NCBI GenBank assembly: GCA_028278545.1
Contig: JANQED010000008.1
Coordinates: 1 to 58,755 of the forward strand
Length of the DNA stretch: 58,755 bases
From: Anaerolineales bacterium
GTDB lineage: Bacteria > Chloroflexota > Anaerolineae > Anaerolineales > UBA11858
Direction: 5' to 3'
A program made the translations under genes and the position numbers. The notes under the pieces were generated by a model, which saw only the letters and a program-made list of their open reading frames with translations, did not search any database and was not told the DNA's origin. The first letter of the stretch is position 1. Each line of letters starts with the position of its first letter. Positions 25,487-33,182 of this stretch are shown piece after piece.

Positions 25487-26113
25487 CTAGGCCGTAAGCT
25501 GATCATATTTCGCCCGGATTTCTCGAATATCGTCCCACATCAATGACTTGGGGGAACCCGGTTGACGGGATGGGTTTCGCAGTAAATACGACGGGTGGAA
25601 GATCGGCATAATCCAACAGGATTGCTGGGTTATCCAGTTACCTCGCAGCTTGGTGATTCCTGTTTGGCCTAAAACCGAATAGCAGGCCACATTGCCGGTC
25701 AGAAGCAGGATGATGGGGTCTATCAAGCGGATCATCTCCTGGACGTAGGGCCGGTAGTATTCTATCTCATGGTTGCTGGGTTTGCGGAAGGCTTTTCCAC
25801 CTTCACCCGGGGGCATACGGAAGACGGAATTGGAGATATAGACATCCTTTTCAGGGTCGAATTCCACCGCCCGCAGGATATCATCGAGCAGTTGGCCCGC
25901 ACGGCCAACAAAGGGTTTCCCCTGGATGTTTTCCTGAGGACCAGGGGCCTCACCAATGATCAGGGTTTTGGCCTGGGGATTGCCGCGGCTGATGACCACA
26001 TTGGTACCGGCTTCCGCCAGGGGATCGTCTGTCATGCTCATCAGCGCATCGAGCAGCTGATCCAGATTCGAGAACTGGGGCGTTTGTGAATCGAAGATAT
26101 CTAATTGAGACAT
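25487..26113 (-). CDS. Uracil-DNA glycosylase family 4-like protein without Fe-S cysteines, 208 aa
   Basis: Uracil-DNA glycosylase superfamily. Motif GEAPGPQE near 54-61, the QGKPFVGRAGQLLD segment, NSVFRMPPG and the C-terminal HPSYLLR are all family-4-like. Family 4 enzymes normally bind a 4Fe-4S cluster through four cysteines (CxxC near the N-terminus, KCRPPG, and a Cys before RP). Here these positions read MTDD, FRMPPG and EYYRP, so all four are absent. The fold may be held without the cluster, as in some diverged members, and activity is uncertain. It lies 67 bases after the recombinase gene on the same strand. Confidence 0.85.
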   Translation of the reverse strand: MSQLDIFDSQTPQFSNLDQLLDALMSMTDDPLAEAGTNVVISRGNPQAKTLIIGEAPGPQENIQGKPFVGRAGQLLDDILRAVEFDPEKDVYISNSVFRMPPGEGGKAFRKPSNHEIEYYRPYVQEMIRLIDPIILLLTGNVACYSVLGQTGITKLRGNWITQQSCWIMPIFHPSYLLRNPSRQPGSPKSLMWDDIREIRAKYDQLTA

Positions 26114-26180
26114 TGCTTTAAATCATACCATTCCCGACCAATATTGCATCTGATCCTCTCAACATCATGACCTCCAAAGG

Positions 26181-27155
26181 TCACTCTTCGAAGATGTCGT
26201 AATATCCCTGATCCAGCTCATCAGCAGCCAAATGCGCATAGCGTTGGGTAATCGCAATATTTTTGTGACGCGCCAGCTCCTGGGCGAGCTTAAGATTGCC
26301 CCCAGAGCCGCGCAAGACTGTGGTTACGAAATAATGCCGGAAAGAGTGTGGGGTAATGGTACCCACAGCCTTCTCGCCCAGCGCTTCGCGCACGCGTTGA
26401 CGCACAATATTGCGCCCGGTGGTGGTTGTGACCGGTAATACCTTCTTTCCAGCGCCCTTGTCATGGCGGGCAAAGAGGGGTAGGGAGGTGAGGGGGCGAC
26501 CGGAGGCCCCATCCAGATCAACGCGGGCATCGAGATAGTTTTTCAGCGCAGAGAGCGCCCTGGAAGAGAAGCGCACGACCGCCTCCTGATCGCCTTTCCC
26601 GATGATGATCGCTTTCGCCTCGTTCCAGTCGACATCACCACGGCGTAGGGCGCAGGCCTCATGGACACGCAGGCCCGTATCGGCCAAAACCAGCAGAAAA
26701 GCCCGATCACGCAGGTCCCGTAGGCGCTGATTCACGTTTTCAGCGGGCATTCTGGAGAGATTCAATGCGTATAGTAATACATTTTCGATGTCATCCCGGG
26801 GAAATTGGGGTAAGCGTTGCCCAGGGCGTCGCGCCCGTTGACGGATTAACAAACGCAGACGGGGCAAATTGATTTCGCATAGTTTCTCCGCCGCCAGGTA
26901 TTCGTAGAATCCGGTGAGGGCAGTCAGGTATAGACGTTCCGTTGCTGGTGTACGATCTTTCATCGTTGAGATGACCCACAACACTGCATCTTCTGTCAAT
27001 TCAACAATATCCGTTTCATCGGGGGGATAGCCATGATCAGCCAGTATTTCAGTGAAAGTACGCATCGCAACGGCGTAAGCGCGGGCGGTGTTATCGCTAC
27101 GTGCCAGCCTCACGCTGTCCAAAAATGCTGCTATTGCTTGAGAAATGGTTGTCAT
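26181..27155 (-). CDS. Tyrosine site-specific recombinase (XerC/D-like), 324 aa
   Basis: Phage-integrase-family recombinase with a SAM-like core-binding domain (about 1-110) and a catalytic domain. Catalytic residues are visible: Arg in DTGLRVHE, Lys in the beta-hairpin (GKGDQEAV), HSFRH, His in ARHKNI and the nucleophile Tyr in TQRYAH. The length suits XerC/D and single-gene integrases. I start it at ATG 27155; an ATG at 27230 would add 25 residues but lies inside an inverted repeat. No phage or cassette genes surround it, so it may be a chromosomal Xer-type enzyme or a relic integrase. Confidence 0.9.
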   Translation of the reverse strand: MTTISQAIAAFLDSVRLARSDNTARAYAVAMRTFTEILADHGYPPDETDIVELTEDAVLWVISTMKDRTPATERLYLTALTGFYEYLAAEKLCEINLPRLRLLIRQRARRPGQRLPQFPRDDIENVLLYALNLSRMPAENVNQRLRDLRDRAFLLVLADTGLRVHEACALRRGDVDWNEAKAIIIGKGDQEAVVRFSSRALSALKNYLDARVDLDGASGRPLTSLPLFARHDKGAGKKVLPVTTTTGRNIVRQRVREALGEKAVGTITPHSFRHYFVTTVLRGSGGNLKLAQELARHKNIAITQRYAHLAADELDQGYYDIFEE

Positions 27156-27195
27156 TTTGCGCTTGGAAGGGGTTGCGATAGCTTTTAGATCGAGA

Positions 27196-27233
27196 TTTAT
27201 GCTTTCGATAATGATACTTATCGAAAGCATAAA
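27196..27233. repeat. 15-bp inverted repeat with 8-bp spacer upstream of the recombinase (possible recombination site)
   Basis: TTTATGCTTTCGATA and its exact complement flank ATGATACT. Tyrosine recombinases bind two inverted arms of 11-13 bases around a 6-8 base crossover region, and this element fits that plan. It lies 41 bases upstream of the recombinase start. It could instead be an operator for autoregulation. No second copy is seen in this window. Confidence 0.6.
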
Positions 27234-27428
27234 AAATCATAACTGAGAAAATCCCACTTGTCAAGTGCCCTACTGGATGAGCTGTTTACTCTTTCAAGCA
27301 AATGCAAGGAGGCTTCCGATGTTCTCTCACATCGTACGTTTGTAAGCGTTCTTTGCAGCAAATCTGTGTATTCCGAGTGCATCCCCTCCCCCACTCTTAT
27401 ATTGTATTCCTCTGGTTCGAATGACCGA

Positions 27429-28565
27429 TTAGATTGATGGCAGACATTTCTTCAAACGCTCTATACCCACTTCGATCTCAGGGGAACTGTAAAAACAAAA
27501 ACTCAACCGCATGAAATCCTGCATCTCCTCGCGGCTGGAAAACAAGGCTCCTGGACGGTAATCGACGTCGTATTTTTTCACGTTCCGGCGCATTTCTTTC
27601 ATATCGCGGCCCGGCAGGCGCACCCAAAAGAAGAAACCCCCTTTTGGCAGCGTATACACTGCTTCGGGAAAATGTGTCTTCAGGGCTGCATCCATAATCC
27701 CAAGGCGACGAGAATATTCTGCTCGCAGACCGGCGATATTCTCGGTCAAGCCACCGGTTTCGATCAATCCAAGGGCTAACGCAGAGACGAAGGGATTCAT
27801 TCCCCCGCCGCTGTCAAGCATCCCGCAACCGACAAGTTTACTGATCATCGCGGGATGTGCCTGTATCCAACCCAGGCGCAGGCCAGGAGCTAGAATTTTC
27901 GAGAAGGAATTGACCGAGATCACCTGCTTCACATCTTTTACAAATGCCGCTAAGGGCGGCGGAGGCGGCTGACCGTATGCCAGAAGATGGTACACCTCAT
28001 CGGCTATGATCAGGAAACCGTATTGCTGAGCCAACGCAACTAGTTTTTCGCGCCGCGCCTGAGTCAGCGTGCGTCCGCTTGGATTCTGGAAAGTAGGAAT
28101 GGTATAGATGAATTTTGGGGAATGCTCTGCCAATGCTCCTTCAAGTGCGTCTACAATTAGCCCCTCATCATCCATGGGGATGGAAACAACCCTCAATCCA
28201 TGGTCTTCAAAGATGCGCAAGGCCAGGAAATAGGACGGCTCCTCGACGAAAATCACCTCACCAGGGCGTGTGAACAGCGAGCAGAGCAAATCAAGGGCTG
28301 CGGAAGCGCCGCTTGTTACGAACAACAAATCGGGCTCCACGGAAGCACCATAAGCCTCTGTGAGGAATTCGGCAAGTGCGAGCCGGAAGTAGCCATTTCC
28401 CTGCTCTATGCCATACTGCAAGGGGCGCGGATCGTTTGCCGAGAAATAGGCCTCCGCAGACTGCCGAAGCGCATCTATCGGCAACAATGCTAGGTCCGGG
28501 TTACCCATTCCCAGGTCAATGAAGCCGGTTGGCAGATCAAATTGTGTAATCGAGCGTTCAGTCAT
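27429..28565 (-). CDS. PLP aminotransferase, class I/II (MocR-like fold without HTH), 378 aa
   Basis: Fold-type I PLP enzyme. The PLP lysine is Lys223 in NSFSKILAPGLRLGW with the phosphate-binding Arg230. Asp189 in IIADEVYH contacts the pyridine nitrogen, and NPSG (161-164) is the substrate motif. It resembles LysN / 2-aminoadipate or multi-substrate aminotransferases related to MocR regulators but has no DNA-binding domain. The N-terminus DLGMGNPDLALLP is typical. The amino acid used is not predictable. The start ATG is at 28563-28565. It is divergent from the aldehyde oxidoreductase gene. Confidence 0.88.
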   Translation of the reverse strand: MTERSITQFDLPTGFIDLGMGNPDLALLPIDALRQSAEAYFSANDPRPLQYGIEQGNGYFRLALAEFLTEAYGASVEPDLLFVTSGASAALDLLCSLFTRPGEVIFVEEPSYFLALRIFEDHGLRVVSIPMDDEGLIVDALEGALAEHSPKFIYTIPTFQNPSGRTLTQARREKLVALAQQYGFLIIADEVYHLLAYGQPPPPPLAAFVKDVKQVISVNSFSKILAPGLRLGWIQAHPAMISKLVGCGMLDSGGGMNPFVSALALGLIETGGLTENIAGLRAEYSRRLGIMDAALKTHFPEAVYTLPKGGFFFWVRLPGRDMKEMRRNVKKYDVDYRPGALFSSREEMQDFMRLSFCFYSSPEIEVGIERLKKCLPSI

Positions 28566-28616
28566 GGGCTTAGTATAAAGGAAATCTTCGTCTATGTCTG
28601 CATGATAGAGATCGTC

Positions 28617-28645
28617 TTGACTCCCCTGCTGAACAAACTTAGAAT
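28617..28645 (+). promoter_or_regulatory. Sigma-70-type promoter of the aldehyde oxidoreductase gene
   Basis: TTGACT (28617-28622), a 17-base spacer and TAGAAT (28640-28645). Both hexamers are one base from consensus. The predicted leader is about 83 bases. Confidence 0.65.
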
Positions 28646-28734
28646 GAGTTCGCGCTTGCCTGAAAAGCGCTCTCTAAAGATGATGCATAGGCTCAAAGAA
28701 ACGGTATTATGCAAGAGAAATGAGGAAATTTACC

Positions 28735-30453
28735 ATGGCGAATGACAATTTCTACGCTGTCTGGCGGGTCAACATGCGCAGCCAAACTTTCCAGAGGGAG
28801 CCTGTTCCGGAAAAATGGGAGCGCTTGGGGGGGCGCGCCCTTTTGGCTCGCATTCTGCTGGATGAGGTCCCTGCTACTTGCGAACCCTTAGGGCCGAAAA
28901 ACAAACTCATCTTCGCTTCGGGGTTGATGGTCGGGCATATGCTCTCGAGCTGCGACCGCATCTCCATTGGAGGTAAAAGCCCGCTTACAGGCGGAGTCAA
29001 GGAAGCCAATGCGGGCGGTCGCACCGGTTTGCAGTTGGCCTTATTAGGAGTCAAAGCTCTGATCATCGATGATCAGCCAAGTGATCCCGGCTGGTGGTTG
29101 TTGCACCTCAGCGCGGGGGGCGTGCGTTTTGAGAAAGCGGATCAAGTTGCCGGCAAGGGGGTTTTCGATACCACCCCACTGCTGTTCGAGCGCTATGGCG
29201 AAGATGTGGCCATCGCGCTGATCGGCCAGGGCGGCGAGATGCGTATGCTGGCCGCTGGCATCCAAAACGTTGATAAAGACGGCATCCCCTCACGGATTGC
29301 AGCCCGGGGGGGCATGGGTGCGCTGATGGGCGCCAAAGGCCTTAAAGCCATCGTCATCGACGGCAGCGGGGGCCAAAAACCCCCCATCGCCGATGAACAA
29401 GCCTTCAAACAGGCCCGCAAAGACTACAACAAATCCCTTTTAGAGCACCCACAGACGCTGAAGTATCGTGACTACGGCACTGCCGCGATGACCATGATGG
29501 CTAATGCCTACGGCGTACTACCCACACGCAATTTCTCTGAAGGTCAGTTCGAGCACGCCGAGAAGCTTTCTGGGGAGCACATACGTGAAGCTATGCTGGC
29601 CCGGGGCAAGAGCTGTGATCCTTCCCATGCCTGTATGGCCGGCTGCATCATCCAGAGTTCCAACATCCTTACCACCGCAGATGGAAATACCACCGTCTCC
29701 GCCATTGAATACGAGACCCTGGGTATGATGGGCTCTAATCTGGGTCTGGGGGATATCGATGATGTCGCCAGGCTGAATTATGTGGTCAACGACCTTGGGC
29801 TGGACACTATCGAGATCGGCGCAACCCTGGGCGTGGCTGCTGAAGCCGGCTTGATGGCGTTTGGAGACAGCGCCAGAGCCTTAGAACTCATCGAAGAGAT
29901 ACGCCTGGGCACACCCCAGGGGAAAGTACTCGGCAATGGTGCAGGGATCACCGGGAAGGTCTTCGGTGTGGAGCGAGTCCCGGTTGCCAAGAACCAGGCT
30001 CTATCCGCCTATGACCCGCGCGCCCTCAAGGGCACTGGTGTCACCTATGCCACTTCCCCCCAGGGCGGTGACCACACCGCCGGTTTGACCATCCGCGCCG
30101 AGATCGACCACCTCCAAACCGACGGACAGGTAGCACTCTCCCGCATCAGCCAGTTCAAAATGGCAGGGTACGACAGCCTGGGCGCCTGCGCCTTTGCTGG
30201 CTTTGGCATGAGCTTGAGCCCGGATATCATTCCAAAACTGCTCAACGCCCGCTACGGCTGGGATCTGGGCAGCGATATCCTGGTAGATTTGGGCAGAGAA
30301 AACATTCGTCTCGAGCGGGAGTTCAACCGTCAGGCAGGCTTTACCGCCGCCGATGACAGACTTCCTGAGTGGATGACCCGCGAGCCTCTACCTCCCCACA
30401 ATACGGTTTTCGATGTCCCCGATGAAGAGTTGGACAACACTTTTGAATGGTAA
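28735..30453 (+). CDS. Aldehyde:ferredoxin oxidoreductase family protein (W/Mo), 572 aa
   Basis: Tungsto- or molybdopterin enzyme that oxidises aldehydes to acids with ferredoxin as acceptor, or a homologue with another substrate. The N-terminal domain (GGRALLARILLDEVPA, SGLMVG, GGVKEANAGG) matches the AOR cofactor-binding sheet. The cluster-binding region reads Cx5Cx3C (SCDPSHACMAGC) with the fourth Cys probably in SLGACAFAGF. Hyperthermophile AORs have Cx2Cx3C, so the first ligand is displaced. EYETLGMMGSNLG and DLGLDTIEIG are typical of the bacterial YdhV-like group. The ATG at 28735 has GAGGAA upstream and is preferred over ATG 28720. The cofactor gene moeA lies 18 kb away. An intrinsic terminator follows. 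Confidence 0.9.
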   Translation: MANDNFYAVWRVNMRSQTFQREPVPEKWERLGGRALLARILLDEVPATCEPLGPKNKLIFASGLMVGHMLSSCDRISIGGKSPLTGGVKEANAGGRTGLQLALLGVKALIIDDQPSDPGWWLLHLSAGGVRFEKADQVAGKGVFDTTPLLFERYGEDVAIALIGQGGEMRMLAAGIQNVDKDGIPSRIAARGGMGALMGAKGLKAIVIDGSGGQKPPIADEQAFKQARKDYNKSLLEHPQTLKYRDYGTAAMTMMANAYGVLPTRNFSEGQFEHAEKLSGEHIREAMLARGKSCDPSHACMAGCIIQSSNILTTADGNTTVSAIEYETLGMMGSNLGLGDIDDVARLNYVVNDLGLDTIEIGATLGVAAEAGLMAFGDSARALELIEEIRLGTPQGKVLGNGAGITGKVFGVERVPVAKNQALSAYDPRALKGTGVTYATSPQGGDHTAGLTIRAEIDHLQTDGQVALSRISQFKMAGYDSLGACAFAGFGMSLSPDIIPKLLNARYGWDLGSDILVDLGRENIRLEREFNRQAGFTAADDRLPEWMTREPLPPHNTVFDVPDEELDNTFEW

Positions 30454-30467
30454 TTTGGTTCTGATAC

Positions 30468-30510
30468 TACCCAGTATCAGATATCAGCTATTAGATACTG
30501 GGTATTTTTT
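30468..30510 (+). terminator. Intrinsic terminator of the aldehyde oxidoreductase gene
   Basis: Stem TACCCAGTATC / GATACTGGGTA (11 bp perfect) followed by TTTTTT, starting 15 bases after the stop codon. Confidence 0.9.
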
Positions 30511-30578
30511 AGCAAGCATTTTCCCACCCCCAATCTCCAACCAAACTCTCTGAATTCTACGCTGAATTAGAACATTTG

Positions 30579-30587
30579 TGCTATAAT
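30579..30587 (+). promoter_or_regulatory. Extended -10 promoter next to the start of the radical SAM gene
   Basis: TGCTATAAT matches the extended -10 consensus. The expected start of transcription (30594-30596) coincides with the ATG at 30596, which predicts a leaderless or near-leaderless mRNA. GAGG at 30589-30592 would then lie outside the mRNA. Confidence 0.6.
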
Positions 30588-30595
30588 TGAGGCAA

Positions 30596-31738
30596 ATGAA
30601 CGAATTCGAGCGCCTAAAACTGCTCAGCAGCCAGATGCACCTGGAGCCATCTGAGGGGAATGACTGCCCGCAAATGTCGAGTCTGAAAGAAGACTCCATC
30701 GTAACAAGCAAGGCGGTATTGCCCAACGGACAGCACATCTCGCTGCTCAAAACCTTGCTGACCTCTGTTTGCGAGCGGGATTGTTACTACTGCGCCTTTC
30801 GCAAAGGGCGCGATTTCCGCCGCGCCACCTTCAAACCAGATGAGTTCGCTAAAGTTTCCATCTACATGCACAAGGCCGGCATGATGGACGGCATCTTCTT
30901 GAGTTCCGGGGTGGTCAACGGGGGCATTTACACCCAGGACAAGCTCTTAGCCACCGCAGAGATCCTGCGGCGGAAACACAAATACCAGGGCTACCTGCAC
31001 TTGAAGATGATGCCTGGCACAGAGAAAGCCCAGGTTGAACAGGCCATGCTGCTGGCCGACCGCGTTTCGGTCAACCTGGAAGCCCCCAGCCCAAACCGTC
31101 TGCGAAGACTGGCCCCTAACAAAGAATTCACCACAGAACTGCTCAAACCCCTTCAGTGGGCAGAGCAAATCCGCAAAGAGCAATCTCCACACAAAGCCTG
31201 GAAGGGCACCTGGCCCTCCACGGTGACTCAGTTCGTGGTCGGCGGCTCCGATGAAAGCGACTTAGAACTACTCTCTACTACAGAGAAACTCCACCAGCAA
31301 ATGGGGCTGGCACGGGCCTATTTCTCGGCTTTCAACCCAATCTCCGATACACCCTTAGAGGACAAAGCCCCCACCCCACTGATCAGGCAGAACCGCCTTT
31401 ATCAGGCCTCTTTCTTGATCCGCGACTACGGGTTCAATTTGGAAGAGATGCCTTTTGAATATCTGGGCTATCTGCCCCTCGATGTAGACCCCAAGCTGGC
31501 CTGGGCGCGATGCAACCTGGTCGGTAGGCCGATTGAGATCAACTCCGCCCCGCGCCATTTGCTTTTACGGGTCCCAGGGATAGGCCCCAAGGGTGTTAAC
31601 ACCATCATCAAGGCCCGCAGACAATTAAAACTGCGCGATCTCAGCCAACTGACCAAATTGGGGATCAGGGCTCGCAAAGCCGCGCCCTACATCCTGCTCA
31701 ATGGCATCCAACCAGCTCACCAGCTTGCCTTGTTTTAG
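30596..31738 (+). CDS. Radical SAM protein with C-terminal helix-hairpin-helix, 380 aa
   Basis: Belongs to the group annotated as putative DNA modification/repair radical SAM proteins (TIGR03916). The cluster motif is CERDCYYCAF (CxxxCxxC) near residues 59-66. GVVNGGIYTQDK, VNLEAPSPNRL and TQFVVGGSDESD are group-typical. The C-terminus has a DNA-binding HhH (LLRVPGIGPKG) and a second helical hairpin. In other genomes it is paired with a UDG-like protein; here the nearest UDG-family gene is at 25487-26113. The reaction has not been shown for the family as far as I know. ATG 30596 is preferred over TTG 30587, which lies in the -10 element. Confidence 0.87.
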   Translation: MNEFERLKLLSSQMHLEPSEGNDCPQMSSLKEDSIVTSKAVLPNGQHISLLKTLLTSVCERDCYYCAFRKGRDFRRATFKPDEFAKVSIYMHKAGMMDGIFLSSGVVNGGIYTQDKLLATAEILRRKHKYQGYLHLKMMPGTEKAQVEQAMLLADRVSVNLEAPSPNRLRRLAPNKEFTTELLKPLQWAEQIRKEQSPHKAWKGTWPSTVTQFVVGGSDESDLELLSTTEKLHQQMGLARAYFSAFNPISDTPLEDKAPTPLIRQNRLYQASFLIRDYGFNLEEMPFEYLGYLPLDVDPKLAWARCNLVGRPIEINSAPRHLLLRVPGIGPKGVNTIIKARRQLKLRDLSQLTKLGIRARKAAPYILLNGIQPAHQLALF

Positions 31739-31826
31739 CTGTGTAAGCCTGATTACCGAGTTTCCCCACCTGGTGAACTCCTCAAACATAAAAATGGTAT
31801 AAAAACTAAAAATTTTTCTGCCCAAT

Positions 31827-31857
31827 TTGTACCATGCAGAACTATCGGAGGTATAAT
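31827..31857 (+). promoter_or_regulatory. Probable promoter of the aminotransferase-pckA pair
   Basis: TATAAT at 31852-31857 lies 37 bases before the ATG at 31895. TTGTAC at 31827-31832 is a possible -35 element, although the spacer is 19 bases. Confidence 0.45.
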
Positions 31858-31894
31858 TGCGGCTTATTATTTCACGCTAAGGAGGACCCTTTTT

Positions 31895-33112
31895 ATGAGT
31901 ATCAGCACCCAAGCTCGATCCATCGCCCCTTCTCCAACCTTCGCCTTGAACGAGAAAGCGCGCCTGCTGCGTGAGAAGGGCGAGCCAGTCATATCGCTGG
32001 GCATCGGCGAGCCTAAAAATCCCACACCCATCAATGCCATCTTGAGCTCCTCAGCCAAACTGCGCGTCGGGGATATCAAATATTCCCGCGTCGATGGCAC
32101 CCCATCCCTCAAAAAGGCCATCATCCATTACACCGAAGAAAACTACGGCCGTGTGGTCGCCCCAGAGAATATCATCGTGACCACCGGCGCCAAGCAGTCG
32201 CTCTACAATATCATCTACACCCTGGTCAATCCTCAGGATGAGGTCATGATGCTGGCCCCGTATTGGGTCAGCTACCCGGAAATGATCAAAATGTGCTATG
32301 CCGTACCGGTCCCGGTGATCCCTGAGGACGGCACTTTTTATCACCGTATGTCAGATATCGAGCAGAAGGCCAGTTCCTACACCAAGGCCATCATCGTCAA
32401 CAGCCCCAATAATCCCTCTGGGGTGATGTACCCGGGGGAGTTCATCGCTGATCTGGTAGATTTTTGCGAGCGCAAGGGTATCTACCTGATCATGGACGAT
32501 ATCTACCACAAGCTGGTCTTCGACCGCAAGCAGTGGACTCCCGGCTACCAATACACGGATAAGGATATCGAAAACTCGCGCCTGATCGTAGTCAATGGCG
32601 TCGCTAAATCCTACGGCATGACCGGTTTCCGCATCGGCTGGGTGATCGCGCCGCGCAAACTGGTCGAGATCATGGCCAATGTCCAGGGGAATATGACTTC
32701 CAATCCGGCTGTACAGCTGCAAGCAGCAGCTGAGGGCGCACTGACCGGCCAACAGGCCATCGTAGAGAACCTCCGCCTGACCATCGAGAACAACCGCAAC
32801 ATCATCCTTGACGAACTCAAGGCTTTCAACGACATCAGGCTGGTGCCGCCAGATGGCACCTTCTACTGCATGCCCGACTTCGGCGCTTACGACAAGGATT
32901 CAACTAGGTTAGCGGCCTTTTTAGTGGAAAAGGCCCTGGTCGTCACCGTGCCTGGGAAAGATTTTGGCATGGAAGGCCACCTGCGCCTGAGCTTTGCCGG
33001 CTCGGTCAAACATATCACCGAGGGCATCGAGCGTATGCGTTGGGCCCTCGATCCCGAAGCCCCCAACGAGATCTATATTGGTGACCGCAAACTAATTAGA
33101 GACTGGCTCTAG
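31895..33112 (+). CDS. Aspartate-type aminotransferase, class I, 405 aa
   Basis: PLP-dependent aminotransferase, fold type I, subgroup I-gamma. The PLP lysine is in NGVAKSYGMTGFRIGW; the pyridine Asp is in IMDDIYHKLVF; NSPNNPSG is the family motif; and Arg in GHLRLSFAGS binds the substrate carboxylate. The N-terminus SISTQARSIAPSPTFALNEKA is typical of thermophile-type aspartate/prephenate aminotransferases. It probably makes oxaloacetate from aspartate, which suits the next gene, PEP carboxykinase, 70 bases downstream. The ATG at 31895 has AAGGAGGA. Prephenate use is an alternative. Confidence 0.88.
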   Translation: MSISTQARSIAPSPTFALNEKARLLREKGEPVISLGIGEPKNPTPINAILSSSAKLRVGDIKYSRVDGTPSLKKAIIHYTEENYGRVVAPENIIVTTGAKQSLYNIIYTLVNPQDEVMMLAPYWVSYPEMIKMCYAVPVPVIPEDGTFYHRMSDIEQKASSYTKAIIVNSPNNPSGVMYPGEFIADLVDFCERKGIYLIMDDIYHKLVFDRKQWTPGYQYTDKDIENSRLIVVNGVAKSYGMTGFRIGWVIAPRKLVEIMANVQGNMTSNPAVQLQAAAEGALTGQQAIVENLRLTIENNRNIILDELKAFNDIRLVPPDGTFYCMPDFGAYDKDSTRLAAFLVEKALVVTVPGKDFGMEGHLRLSFAGSVKHITEGIERMRWALDPEAPNEIYIGDRKLIRDWL

Positions 33113-33182
33113 GGTGACTGACGAGGAGACTGATGATGGATCATCAACGGTCTCCGGTCATCCGTCAAGTGGAGATCAAACC

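Noticed and set aside
27414..27422. GGTTCGAAT resembles a tRNA T-loop.
   Set aside because: The flanking bases cannot form the 5-bp T stem, and no acceptor, D or anticodon arm is present on either strand.
31845..31859. GG-N10-GC spacing (GGAGGTATAATTGC) before the aminotransferase gene, a possible sigma-54 site.
   Set aside because: Only GG and TTGC agree; the CAC block is absent, and the same bases form a clear sigma-70 TATAAT.
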